Shown here in pieces: positions 36,301 through 45,400 of a stretch of 64,000 bases of DNA. The notes below the pieces were generated by a model. It was not told where the DNA came from. It searched no databases and saw only the letters and a list, made by a program, of their open reading frames with translations. Source of the DNA: Sceloporus undulatus (taxonomy: Eukaryota; Chordata; Lepidosauria; Squamata; Phrynosomatidae); NCBI RefSeq assembly GCF_019175285.1, contig NC_056527.1, positions 44,615,392-44,679,391 on the forward strand. The letters run 5' to 3'. Made by a program: the position numbers and the translations under genes. Within the stretch, counting starts at the first letter, position 1; each line of letters opens with the position of its first letter.

Positions 36301-39300
36301 AAAGCCATAGTGTGTGTTTAAAATGAAAACTGTAGTTAAATGAAAACCATTTAACTTTTTTAAACTTTGACAAGAACAACAAAAGATTTCTAGGGGCAAC
36401 AATCAAGCAGGTGGGATTTATATTATTCACATTTATTTTAAAATGTTCAAGAAGTGTACAGCATTGTAAGCTGTCAGTGGGAAAATGTGCTGAAAAATCG
36501 TGTACACATGCTTAAGCCCTGTTGGTGCAGCGGTTAAATGCCTGTACTACAGCCACTCACTCACAAACCATAAGGTTGCGAGTTCAATACTAGCAAAAAG
36601 GATGAAGCTCGACTCGGGCTTGCATCCTTCCAAGGTTGCTAAAATGAGTACCCAGCTTGTTGGGGGTTTACAATTTTTAAACCACTTAGGGAGGCTTAAG
36701 TGCACTGATAAGTGGTATAGAAATGTACTTGCTATTGCTATTGCTATTATATTCCTTCTCCGTATCTCTAATACTATGCAGTATTGATGACATTTGAGTC
36801 TGAGCAATCCTGATAACTTTTTAGGGGGTACATGGCAAACAACTGGCTGTCAAAATTAGATCAGAGGTTGCTGCCACACTGCGGAATTAATGCAGTTTTA
36901 CACCATTTTAACTGCCATGGTTCCATCCTATGGAATCCTGGGATTTGTACTTACACTGGTAAAAAATTTACCTGTGCAGTCATAATCAGGATATGATACT
37001 TTTGAACACCATAACAAATGCTGGCAGTATTATTGGCATATGTAACCAAAGGATTTTAACCAAGATCATCATCTTTTTTCAGCTGAGCACAAGTGGTGTG
37101 TAGCATTATTAGGTGGTTATTATTATTATTATTATTATTAGGTTATTTTGGCTATTTTATTATTAGGTTATTATTACTATGTTATTATTAGGTTATCATT
37201 GTTATTATTAGGTTATTATTGTTGTTATTAGGTTATTATTAGGTTATTTTGGTTAACTCGCCCCTCTACGTGTTACTAGATTACAACTTCCATTACATCT
37301 AGTCATTATTATTATAGTTATACTGACTAGTGTGGATGCAAGTTGTTCAACATCTTGAGAGACCAGATTCCTTGCCCCTGATTTACATTTAAATTTCAGG
37401 AGATGTATCTGAAACATATGTGTGTATGTATATTCTCTGTTTAAGGCCTGGCTTTGTGGTGGATCTGTTGAAATTCTTCCATGTTCACATGTGGGGCATG
37501 TCTATCATGCGGATGTGCCATACACCTTTCCAGATGAAGAAATAATAGAGAGGAACAAAATACGAATAGCTGAGACCTGGTTGGATTCATTTAAACATCT
37601 CTTTTACAAACATGACAGGTTGGCATGTTTGATAAGCAAGGTAAATCCCTCAGATGTAGGTGTGTGTGTGTGTGTGTATGTGTGTTTTTAACAATAAATC
37701 TTTAGATTTTTTATAAAAATTGGATATATTTCCTTATCCGACCTCCTTTCATGCTCCCTCTCTCCCATTAATTTCTTTCATTTTCCATCACTGCACTGGA
37801 ACCTTTGAAACACATTGTTTCAGTTTAATAATTTGCATGATTTTGAATAGATTGCCCATGTGGATTTTATTTAAACTTCAAATTCGTTACAGTTTAAAGA
37901 ACTAGTACCTTAATTAGAAGTGTAGCTATGGAAGCATTGCCCATTCAAATCAGAATTTTGTGTCCACACCACCAAATGAAAATTCCCTTCAGTCCCCAAA
38001 TGCAAACAGAGAGAATAAAAGAGTTATGGGTGCAAACAATTTTCAGTATCTGTAGATGCATCCTTTATCTTAACATTTTGATTCTGTTTAGTAATGCTCC
38101 TTTTACAAACTCTGAATCTATTGAAGACTAAGCCCTTAAAATAGTTCAGTCCTTAACTCCCTGCAGGTTTTATACAAAAAAACAACAACAAAGAACATAA
38201 AGATGTCAATACTGATGAATACTGATGCAGCAACCACATGATCTGAAATATTCACATTAAGTTCCTTTAGACAAGAGCGAACTGCTTACATATGCTGAAC
38301 TGATAGAAAAAGCAGTGTTTTCACAAATATGTGAAAAATACTAATTGCTTTAATGGGCAGCTGAAATTGGACACCAGTGTGGTATGAAGTACTTGTACAA
38401 ATATTCATATACATATTAGAGTGTTTAATATCTGCTGAGTTGTTTCATTACTCTCAACAGGCGGAGAAGCCAAATTGCACTGACCGCATCCAGCTGAAAA
38501 AGAGACTAGGGTGCAAAGGTTTCCTGTGGTTTATCTCAAATGTGTACCCCGAACTGTACCCAGTACAAGACAGACCAAGATTTTCAGGAAAGGCAAGTAA
38601 AATGTAGTCTTTCTGTTGATTGTCATTGCTAACAAACTTTATACAGTAGACTGGACAGAGTTCCCAGTAGCTGAAATTGATGCTTATAGTCCCAGATACT
38701 AAAATCAAATTCTCTGTTTTCTGTAAATTCTAGTGTTTATAATGAGGGTGCTCCATGCCTCTGTGACTTTGAATAAATACAATTTCACACAATTAATTAG
38801 CCTTGTAAAGCCAAGTATTCCATCTTTGCTACATAGATTTGTTTAAACTTGGCTAGGAATGCAATGACTGCTGAAAACAAAGTACTTTAAAAGTCAAAAA
38901 GAAAGAGAGAGACATACGTGAGGGAAGGATTAAATATCTTTTTAATTTATAGGGTTTTTTTTTTGCCTTATCTCATTATCAGTATTATTTACAGCTGTAC
39001 AATACTGGGCTTGGACTCTGTATGGAGTACCAGTCTGAAAAGGATGCTCTAGGAGGCCTTCTTAAGCTATCATCTTGCAGCGACAGTATCAACCAGGTAA
39101 CCATCATTTTAAAATTGCTTGCACATGATTATATCAACTTTAAATCTCTTCTTTGGGGAAATACTCAAATATGGGGTCCTCCAAAGGGGTGAATGGTATT
39201 GTTGACCCACACTGAAATATTTTCTGGCATGAAAAGTTTCTTTAAATTATCTTATGTGTCTATTGTGTGTCTAATGAAAAAGAGAGGAAAGAGAACACAA

Positions 39301-41474
39301 CCGGCAGCAGCCAATGGCACCTGTTTAAATAGACTGTTTACATGTTGTCAAATTTACAGGTCAAGTTAGGGCTGAGGAGATTTGCGTTAGAAGGAGAAAA
39401 TGGAAAGAGATATGTATAGACCTGGGAAAATGGAAGAGTTCCAGAAACTGATTAGAAGAAACCTTTTTTCCATATGCTGAGTAATAACAACAGCAGAGTT
39501 ATTTAGGGAGCTGGATATGTTTACCTTGGAGAAGACAGAGGAGTGATATGATACCCATCTTTAAATATCTGAAGGGATGTCAATGTAGAGGATGGAACAA
39601 ACTTGTTTTCCGCTGCTCCAGAGATTAGAAAAAGAACCAATGGGTTCTAAAAGAAAAGAGATTCCACCTAAGCTTTAAGAAGAACTTTTTTTTACTGTAA
39701 GAGATGTTCAACAATGGAATAGATTGTCTTAGAGGATGGTGGAATCTCCATCTCTGAAGTCATTAAACAGCAATTAGATGGGCTTCTTTCAGGATGGCTT
39801 TAGTTGTGTATTACTGCATGGCAGGGGTTTGGATTAGATGTCCCTTGTGTTCTCTTTCAGTTCTATAATTCTGTATCCTGTCTTTCTCCCAAAATGTGAC
39901 TCAAAGCAGCTTACAAGTTAAAACCAACAACTGAAACAATATGTGGTCCAAAATGTTAAATACCATTAAACAATCAATCTAATTAAAACAATTACAACCA
40001 CATAAGAAGTTATCAGACGGTCTCTTTCCTCAGCTCTAGCTGTTTTAGCTTGAGCAGGTCCTTTCATGGCCGCAACAACTGCAGCAGCACCTTACGCAAG
40101 GCAAGCAGGTTTTAAAATTGCTTGCACACTATTAAATCAATAGCATGTAATAAATTCTCTTTTATTTGCTCATGGCTGGTAAAACCCTGCACCAACAGTA
40201 GGACTCTCAGCCATCTTTGTAGCCCATATCAGCTGCATCCCTTCTCTTTTCACTTTATCTTTAAGTTTCAATATTTCTGACTTCAGGATTTGGTTGGCAT
40301 AGGCCACATCTCACTGCCTCAGCTAAACAGCACATCCCTTTTATATTGGCTTGGATAACTGTACATTAAACCAACACTTACAATATTCCCTTCATTCATT
40401 TGGAAGGTATTTTAGCAAGCACGGGCAGGAAATTATTTAACTTTTCCTTCCTGTTCCCCAGCTATGTTGTCCTTTTCCCCCCTTAGCGCTTTGAATACAA
40501 TGGCATGAAGGAAATCCGCTTTGGGTCCACTCCGCAGTTTTGCTTTGATGTCAGGCACGAAGAAGTTGTCCTTCAGAACTGTACAAAAGAGATGGAAAAC
40601 AGCTCACAGCATTGGGATATCAAAGAGGTATGTGGTGAGAGTGTTTCAAGGCTAGCTATATCTAAAACCACTGAAGAGTTTATGGTGATGGCTCAAGGAT
40701 ATTTACAAAGGTACATACTTCTGGGTTATAATCTGTTTATCCAAATTCTTGAAAAAGACCTTCACATATGCAGTTGACATGAGAATTTGATATGGTATTA
40801 TATTGAACTAATTGAGAGAATTTGTTTGTAAATAAGGACGGAAGAAGAACCACGAAACGGTTGAATAATTCCAGAATGGCCATCATCTCCATATGATCTC
40901 TGGACTATATAGCACTCCTTCCAAACATCTCATATCAACTTTGTGAAGGACTTTTTCAAGAATTTGGAACAACAGTTAGTTTCACTGTATTATCATATTA
41001 AAAATTTGGGGTGGGGGTGTTGAAATGTATATCTAGGTTTGTAATATAAGTTTGTAAGCATACAAGGAGTTCTGTTAGTATCATTTTATTGCTCTGTTAT
41101 TTGGCATACTGTAAGTGAGCTGGGTGCTGACTTTTTTTCTGGCTGAAATCTGTTTATAGCAGGGCCTTTTTGAGACAATAGTCCAAAACATACTACAGAA
41201 ATAATCCAGTTTGAGACCACTTTAACTGCCCTGGCTCAATGCTAGGCAATTCTGGGAACTGTAGTTTTGTGAGACATTTAGCCTCCTCTGTCAGAGAACT
41301 CTGGTGCCACAATAAACTACAATTCCCAGAATTCCCTAGCCCTGAGCCAGGACAGTTAAAATGATGTCAGACTGGGTTGTTTCTGCAGTATGGACTGGAC
41401 CACTGAGAAGCTTGAGGCAGAGTTTGTTTGTTTTCTGTGTCAGCTTTCTCCCAAATTGGACTGAAGGCGGCTCA

Positions 41475-41522
<48 letters not shown>

Positions 41523-41984
41523 TGGATTATATAATTTGTACTATGTACTATGTAAATAATAATAATATAATAATAATAAAGAGCATACCGTTAAAAACCA
41601 AAACCAAAATATACTCCAGGTTCTAGTCCTTGTTCATAACAAAATAAACATCTGAGTATTGTTGGTGTGGTATGTAACTTTCACTTTGTATATAGCCAAA
41701 GTGACACAGTCATTGCATTCACACAATGAACATGATGACTAGCTGGGTTCTTAAAATGAGAAATTCAGAACTTTTAAAAGGTAGTTAATAAGAAATAATA
41801 CTGATAACTAATCCAACAGTATTTGTTTTTGCAATTTCTTCATTGGCAGAATGGAATGATTGTCCATGAACTTTCTGGAAAGTGTATTGAAACCATGAAG
41901 ACAGCCTTATGTCTACAGAAATGTAACAAAGAGGCCATTCAGATCTGGCAGTTTGATCCTTCATACCCCATAGAAAAGAGATGA
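17764..41984 (+). CDS. GALNT15: Polypeptide N-acetylgalactosaminyltransferase 15 (ten coding exons)
   Basis: This is a type II Golgi glycosyltransferase that transfers GalNAc from UDP-GalNAc to Ser/Thr to start mucin-type O-glycans. Exons are 17764-18323, 25138-25304, 26573-26777, 34217-34384, 36133-36250, 37446-37640, 38461-38592, 38995-39096, 40487-40627 and 41850-41984. They join in phase to 1923 nt, or 640 residues; human GALNT15 is 639. A basic N-terminus is followed by a membrane segment at about residues 15-33, then a divergent stem to about 185. The GT-A catalytic domain starts near HPLCL (185-189) and includes CFHDEAW (205-211), the metal-binding DSH (290-292), GGENLEL (397-403) and [13 protein letters not shown] (407-419). 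The ricin-type lectin domain starts near 516. Its later repeats keep QHW (590-592) and QIW (627-629), while the first has QRF in place of QxW. Intron 7 has a GC donor. The paralogue was chosen from its sequence and from DPH3 lying downstream. Confidence 0.96.
19795..19965 (+). repeat. tRNA-derived SINE, diverged
   Basis: GAGACCAGGGTTCAAAACCC (B box region), GGCCTTGGGCAAGTCACACT, and AAGAAAACCTGTGATAG match the SINE at 60294. Confidence 0.8.
20682..21022. mobile_element. Palindromic MITE, GGACTTTATCACAC family
   Basis: The ends are GGGCTTTATCACATGG and CCGTGTGATAAAGTCC. The inside holds repeated inverted copies of ATTCATGGGATAAT / ATTATCCCGTGAAT. Flanks are ATG and ATA. Confidence 0.7.
22195..22450. 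mobile_element. Palindromic MITE, GGACTTTATCACAC family
   Basis: GGACTTTATCACACATGAGG on the left and the complement GGACGTTATCAGACAAGG on the right. Inside are the inverted motifs GAATGCGAATTGCATTC and TTGCCCGAA repeats. Confidence 0.6.
22815..23268 (+). mobile_element. BovB/RTE LINE, reverse-transcriptase C-terminal piece
   Basis: The frame shows [48 protein letters not shown] and KKTERKK, in the order of the RTE/BovB RT C-terminus. Several frame breaks are present. A SINE abuts its 3' side. Confidence 0.8.
23270..23492 (+). repeat. tRNA-derived SINE
   Basis: GAGACCAGGGTTCGATTCCC (B box), CCCATTGGGTGACCTTGGGC, CTCTCAGCCTCAGAGGATGG, then AAATGACTTGGAGGCACTCA. Confidence 0.88.
24423..24512 (-). 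mobile_element. Penelope-like element 3' end fragment
   Basis: The complement matches the 8.2-kb element's 3' block (CTGAAGATGCCAGCC, GGAATAAACTTCTAGAACAT, AGCCCGAAAAACCCAC). Confidence 0.7.
25138..25304 (+). CDS. GALNT15: GALNT15 coding exon 2
   Basis: This exon encodes residues 187-242, including [19 protein letters not shown] and [11 protein letters not shown], the nucleotide-binding start of the GT-A fold. The acceptor is TTTACAG at 25131-25137 and the donor is GTAGGT at 25305. A 5S-derived SINE lies about 80 bp downstream in intron 2. Confidence 0.95.
25385..25475 (+). repeat. 5S rRNA-derived SINE head
   Basis: TTTTGGAAGCTGAGCATGGT, CAGTCCTGGTTAATACC and GGGGATACCAGGG follow the 3' half of 5S rRNA (GGAAGCTAAGCAGGGT ... 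TGGTTAGTACTTGG ... GAATACCGGGTG). Confidence 0.7.
25906..26219. mobile_element. Palindromic MITE, GGAGATTATCACATTG ends
   Basis: Ends of 24 bp are exact inverted copies (GGAGATTATCACATTGTA plus TTTAAA), flanked by TTT. The interior is a near-complete palindrome: TTTTAAAACCGGGTGCTAT pairs with ATAACACCCAGTTTTAAAA, and TGCATGCAG blocks pair too. Confidence 0.85.
26573..26777 (+). CDS. GALNT15: GALNT15 coding exon 3
   Basis: This exon encodes residues 243-310: [21 protein letters not shown], then [20 protein letters not shown] (290-292) is the Mn2+-binding DxH motif of the family. The acceptor is GGCAG at 26568-26572 and the donor is GTAAGA at 26778. Confidence 0.96.
27209..27517. mobile_element. 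Palindromic MITE, GGGGCTGTACAGAC group
   Basis: GGGGCTCGACAGG at the left and the complement GGGGCTGTACAGACTAGCC at the right. TTA precedes and TAA follows. The interior resembles the 10235 copy (AATAGCCACTGGCAGCAGC; GCGTCATATAGACACAGC). Confidence 0.65.
27590..27765 (+). repeat. tRNA-derived SINE, GCCCTGGTGGCGCAGTG type
   Basis: GAGCCCTGGTGGCGCAGTGG, AAGGTTGCGAGTTCAAGACC and CTTGCATCCTTCCGAGGTCG. It is less diverged than the copies at 223 and 36510. Confidence 0.88.
28560..28823 (+). repeat. Tandem 88-bp repeat, two full and one diverged unit
   Basis: Unit starts are spaced exactly 88 bp apart (28560, 28648, 28736). The first two units are nearly identical. The third diverges after CCTGAAGAA and runs into the LINE-like tail. 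Confidence 0.85.
28560..29008 (+). mobile_element. L2-like LINE or SINE tail with an internal 88-bp tandem repeat
   Basis: The 3' end has GATTGTAAGCCTGTGGGCAG, TTGTAAACCGCTCGGATTCC and an ATT-repeat tail, as in squamate L2-like tails. The 5' part holds tandem 88-bp units starting GCTGGCCCAG at 28560, 28648 and 28736. Confidence 0.7.
30074..30823. mobile_element. 750-bp DNA element with GGGCTTGTCTAC ends and CTA target duplication
   Basis: Left GGGCTTGTCTACGTTGGGG and right GATGTGTAGACTAGCCC are inverted. CTA flanks both sides (30071-30073 and 30824-30826). Interior repeats include ACACATGACATTTC / ACACATGACGCATGG. The 149-codon minus frame inside has no transposase signature. Confidence 0.65.
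33175..33612 (+). mobile_element. CR1 LINE, RT C-terminal piece
   Basis: The frame reads [40 protein letters not shown], then (shifted) [19 protein letters not shown]. The 3' tail is missing. Confidence 0.88.
34217..34384 (+). CDS. GALNT15: GALNT15 coding exon 4
   Basis: This exon encodes residues 311-366: [17 protein letters not shown], then [14 protein letters not shown]. The acceptor is TTTCCAG ending at 34216 and the donor is GTAATG at 34385. It follows a 7.4-kb intron. Confidence 0.95.
34974..35311. mobile_element. Palindromic CpG-type MITE, TACAGAC ends
   Basis: Left GGCGTGGTACAGACTGG and right GTCTGTATCCCCC. Inside are CCGATTTTAGGGC, GTCTACATGGGGCACACAAT (compare the 7.5-kb copy) and a central AAAAGAAGCC ... 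CGACTCCTTTTT stem. The right boundary is uncertain by a few bases. Confidence 0.65.
35375..35620 (-). repeat. 5S rRNA-derived SINE
   Basis: The plus strand shows GCAGCACCCGGTATTCATTG, CTAAGTACTAACCAGTGC and CCCTGCATAGCTTCCAAGA, the complement of the 5S rRNA 3' half. The SINE tail lies towards 35375 (CTTATGGTGAACCTATGAAT). Confidence 0.8.
36133..36250 (+). CDS. GALNT15: GALNT15 coding exon 5
   Basis: This exon encodes residues 367-406: [20 protein letters not shown], then [18 protein letters not shown]. Most GalNAc-transferases have WGGEN here; this copy has SGGEN, and human GALNT15 has RGGEN, so the missing Trp is a trait of the paralogue. The acceptor is CTCCTTAG and the donor is GTAAGC. 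Confidence 0.95.
36510..36752 (+). repeat. tRNA-derived SINE with TATTGC tail
   Basis: AAGCCCTGTTGGTGCAGCGG, AAGGTTGCGAGTTCAATAC, CCTTCCAAGGTTGCTAAAAT, and a GCTATT microsatellite tail. Confidence 0.88.
37115..37258 (+). repeat. ATT / AGGTT(ATT)n low-complexity tract
   Basis: Runs of ATT broken by AGGTTATT units, suggesting slippage-driven expansion. Confidence 0.85.
37446..37640 (+). CDS. GALNT15: GALNT15 coding exon 6
   Basis: This exon encodes residues 407-471: [20 protein letters not shown], then [16 protein letters not shown]. It starts and ends in phase 0. The acceptor is GTTTAAG and the donor is GTAAAT. A TG microsatellite follows about 20 bp into the intron. Confidence 0.95.
37641..38460 (+). 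other. GALNT15 intron 6
   Basis: 0.8 kb, with a TG microsatellite at 37661-37680. No repeat family recognised. Confidence 0.75.
38461..38592 (+). CDS. GALNT15: GALNT15 coding exon 7 (GC donor)
   Basis: This exon encodes residues 472-515: [16 protein letters not shown], then SNVYPELYP and RFSGK. It is in phase 0 at both ends. The acceptor is CAACAG at 38455-38460. The donor reads AAG then GCAAGT at 38593-38598, the classic non-canonical GC donor; no usable GT lies nearby in frame. Confidence 0.94.
38593..38994 (+). other. GALNT15 intron 7 (GC-AG)
   Basis: A 402-bp intron starting GCAAGT and ending TTTACAG. No repeats recognised. Confidence 0.85.
38995..39096 (+). CDS. GALNT15: GALNT15 coding exon 8
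   Basis: This exon encodes residues 516-549: [13 protein letters not shown], then [11 protein letters not shown], the first lectin repeat. It is in phase 0. The acceptor is TTTACAG and the donor is GTAACC. Confidence 0.93.
39097..40486 (+). other. GALNT15 intron 8
   Basis: 1.4 kb, of which about 390 bp is a CR1 piece. The remainder is unassigned. Confidence 0.8.
39495..39885 (+). mobile_element. CR1 LINE 3' end
   Basis: Matches CR1 C-terminal and tail sequence: AACTTGTTTTCCGCTGCTCC, AGAGGATGGTGGAATCTCC, and the TTTCAGTTCTATAATTCTGT tail. Confidence 0.85.
40487..40627 (+). CDS. GALNT15: GALNT15 coding exon 9
   Basis: This exon encodes residues 550-596: the second lectin repeat with [15 protein letters not shown] and QHWDIKE. 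It is in phase 0. The acceptor CCCCCTTAG has a strong pyrimidine tract and the donor is GTATGT. Confidence 0.94.
40628..41849 (+). other. GALNT15 intron 9
   Basis: 1.2 kb, with a palindromic MITE (41180-41401) and a TA microsatellite at 41478-41518. Confidence 0.8.
41180..41401. mobile_element. Palindromic hAT-like MITE, GGTCCAAAACACACTGCAG family
   Basis: AGTCCAAAACATACTACAGA at the left and a GCAGTATGGACTGGACC-like right end. The interior pairs CAATTCTGGGAACTGTAGTT with AACTACAATTCCCAGAATTC. Confidence 0.75.
41850..41984 (+). CDS. GALNT15: GALNT15 coding exon 10 with stop
   Basis: This exon encodes residues 597-640: [14 protein letters not shown], then [16 protein letters not shown] and TGA. 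It forms the last lectin repeat with QIW. The acceptor is TTGGCAG ending at 41849. Confidence 0.95.
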   Translation, partial: NGMIVHELSGKCIETMKTALCLQKCNKEAIQIWQFDPSYPIEKR

Positions 41985-42480
41985 ACATTAATACCTACTC
42001 TACAGTTGTTTTCTCCACTTGTTTCAAAGCTGAAAGAAAAGGATGGGCATGGGAAGCTCTATGCATGTTCTCTGAGCAGAAGATGGACAATGTAGCAGAT
42101 TTCCAGTTTGCACATTTCTACCAAAAATATATTAAAATGGTTTGGTATGGCAATGGTTGTGCTGCTCCCAGAAAAGAAGAGAGAGAAAATAAATGTAATT
42201 ACTATTGTTCACATAAATACTGCAAACATTTAGCTTACATGGAACTCTTCATCAGGCAAAACGGAAAGGTGCCATCAAGATTAACTGAGCAATCAAAATG
42301 CACTGAGGTTTTTCTTTCTTAGGAGCAAGCTGCTAGAAGGCAAATGTTTATTTTAGATTTGAATATTGTGTAATTTAAGGAGGGAAAAGTTAAACTTACT
42401 GTTTTAAAAGGTCAAGAGCTATTTTCAACACAAATAGAAGTTTGGGAAGCTAAAAAATAAACCTGGCCTATATATTTAAA
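41985..42480 (+). other. Likely GALNT15 3' UTR
   Basis: Non-repetitive AT-rich sequence follows the stop. It contains polyadenylation hexamers AATAAA at 42188-42193 and 42456-42461. A run of overlapping AATAAA motifs near 43440-43460 could serve a longer form. The true end is not decidable from sequence alone. Confidence 0.5.
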
Positions 42481-45400
42481 ATTACTACCAAATACTTGGA
42501 ATGAATGGATCAAATCTGCTCTCTTTTGTGATAACAATCTTATTAACCTTGTAATCAAAATATTTGAAAGGGATTTGAAACATTTTTTGGGGGGAAACCC
42601 CTATTACTTCCAGAATCATGCTGGCTGGGTGATCTTGGGAAAGGTAGACTGGAATCCTGTTCATGAAAAATGCATGTGTAACCTCCAGATATGCATACAT
42701 ATGGTCTTTTAAAAAGTTGTAGAAGGAGATATTCAGTACCCCCTAGTGCAACATCCATACATCCCCAAGCAGCTTTCCAAAGCCAGAACATATTATTACA
42801 GCCGCTTACCAGCCAGGGAGGAAGTGCCTAGGCAACTGCCTATTGTTGTGCAGCTGGGAGAAGAAAGCCGATCGCATCCTCCCAGATTTTCAGTGAGTTT
42901 CTGAAGAAACTAAGATTTTTGCTTAGTTTGCAGCCTGGTTGCCTCTCTTTGCTACCACTGCACTTGCCAGTAAACAGCTGTGCCCCATCCATTGAAATCT
43001 GCCTTCCTTTGGTAGTAGGGATGTAGATCTGCACGGGCAGAACATCACACTCTACATGCATGGTGTGGCATTGCAGCTGTAGTCGAAAAAATGCATTCCC
43101 CAAGTTCTGGTAATCAGCAGAAGATTCACAAGCACAAATCTAATGTAATGCTGTTTGAACCAAAAACAAAAACACACCTCTTTTCATTCAGTTTGCAGTG
43201 GATTTAAAAATTGTACAAGAAGTTGTACAAGAGACAACAAGCATGTTCTACCTGTCATATGCCAATTGCACAATGGGGAAAGTGTTGGATCCTTCCTGTG
43301 TACTAATTCTAAAAATTCAGTTCTAGTAGTTCTAATGGACACAGTGCTCTCAGAATGGCACTGTTCAGTTCAAGACATAGCTTCATCTTTGTGGACTAAA
43401 AAAACATGGAAGCCTACATTGGAAGCATAAAATAACTACAATAAATAATAAATAAAAAACAAACAACCTCATCTTTCATATGGAGATTGAAGGACTTCCA
43501 CCGACTCTAGCTATCCCCTAAACATAGGGATCTTGAATACCAAACAGTTATGAATATGTAGTTATAGATTACATATTTGTAACTACCCAAGAGGATTCTG
43601 GCCCACACGAGTCACACTTTCCTGATAGCTGGGGCTGGATAAGGATCTAAGACATCATCGAAAAATTAATCTATGTAGGGAATTCCTAAAACATTATTTG
43701 AAATGTTGCAACTCTTGTTTCCATTTGTCACGATGCACAAAAATAACAAAATGTAAATTATGATGATAATGTGTGCTAAATATTTCTTTGTGTTGGATTG
43801 ATTGTTTTTTTTATGGCATTGATGTACCTTAATTATTCACATATGCACAACTTATCAAATGGGCACAGATGTACATTTTTCCACGAATTAACAACAACAA
43901 AAAGGAATGTCAACATGAGGCTGGTGGTCATCCAGGTCAATGTCACCAGATAGAACTATTTGTACTGTTTGGTTCAGCTGTTGAATATATACGTGAGTAG
44001 ACAGCCTTTGATATGTATCCCAAGCTGGTGTGTAAGGATGTCATCTGACTTCAATGCAGCCTTCACTGAAGATTTTCCTTGTGATAAATTACTCAAAAGT
44101 GTCATTAATTCCAAGTACAAAATATTTTAGGAAAAAAAAAGTCTGAACAGAAACTGTTATTACCATATATATTCGACTATAAGTCGATCTCATGTATAAG
44201 TTGAGGGCAGGTTTTGTGGGCAAAATTATGGATTTTCATACTTAGGGGCCTGCAACAAAGGATCTGAAAGATGAAGCAAAGGAAAACAATGCCAAAGAAC
44301 TTACAAAATTCTAGCAGGCATAACTGTTTGGTCTTGCCCTAAGCTTGATGGATAAGAGAGTAAAGGGGTTCAGTGCTTCCAGGACTCATTACACTCTTGC
44401 CTTTCACCAGGGGATGGTTCTCTTTTTTATAAGAGTTAAAGTACTATATTTACATTGACCCATGGATAAGTCAACCCAGGTTTTGGGGGTCAGTTGTTTA
44501 ACTAAAATTTCTAGACTTATATACGAATACAGTATGCCTTGGGTATGCCTCACTCCTGTTATCACTCCCAAATACAATAGATGCGATGCATAAAAGGGAT
44601 TTACCCATTTGTTGACTCACCACTAAAAACTGGTTCAGTAGGTCTGCTTTAATGAAGGGTGCATCCAGACTGATTGAAAAGTCCCAGATTTTATTCCTGT
44701 TATTTCCAATTTTAGACTAGATTAAAGTAAACTGAGCTGGTATAAAAAGTCTCTGATTATACTGGTAGCCGACAAAAAATATTCTGGAATAATGAAAACA
44801 TGTATAGATTTCCAAAATAAAATCAGAAAGAATGGGAACAAAATCTGGTCTTTTCAATCAGCCTGGAGGCATCCTTAAAGTAACCAACAGGTTTCCAGAG
44901 TCTATTCAAAATGAAATGGCATCCAAGAGCGCATCCACATTGTCTATTTAATCTGGGAGCTTTATGCCCCAGACTGACTACAATGGTGACTACATACACT
45001 GGGCAAATTTGGTGAGGTGCCACACAGTTGTGCACATGGGCCAGCATCAGCTCCACTAGCTTGTCCCCTGTTTTAGGAGCTGCCTTTGCTGTTTCCTTAT
45101 GGGCAGGAACTCCATGTAAAGCCTACCCAATGTGCCACCACTTCTGATGAGGTCAGAAATGGCTGCCTGGACATGTGAGCAGTGATCAGTGGCAAGTTAG
45201 GTTATACATGGAGCTCATGCCCATAAAGAAACAGCCACGGCATCCATTTTCCTGTGCTGCTCAGTGTATGGAAGGGGGATGGCACAGTTCTTGGCATGCA
45301 AACAACTGAATCAGGCTAAATCAGACCCAGTTCAGCTGTCCACAAATCAAAAGAACCTGAGGACACTCTAAGGTTTCTTGGAAACACTGGGATTTCACCC

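Larger units (their letters stand above)
36251..37445 (+). other. GALNT15 intron 5
   Basis: Contains a SINE, a palindromic MITE piece near 36868-36960 (TTTTAACTGCCATGGTTCC) and an ATT-rich tract at about 37115-37255. Confidence 0.75.

Noticed and set aside
42840-43103. An 87-codon minus frame downstream of GALNT15 as an extra gene
   Set aside because: No signal peptide, domain or splice context; the region is otherwise unremarkable.
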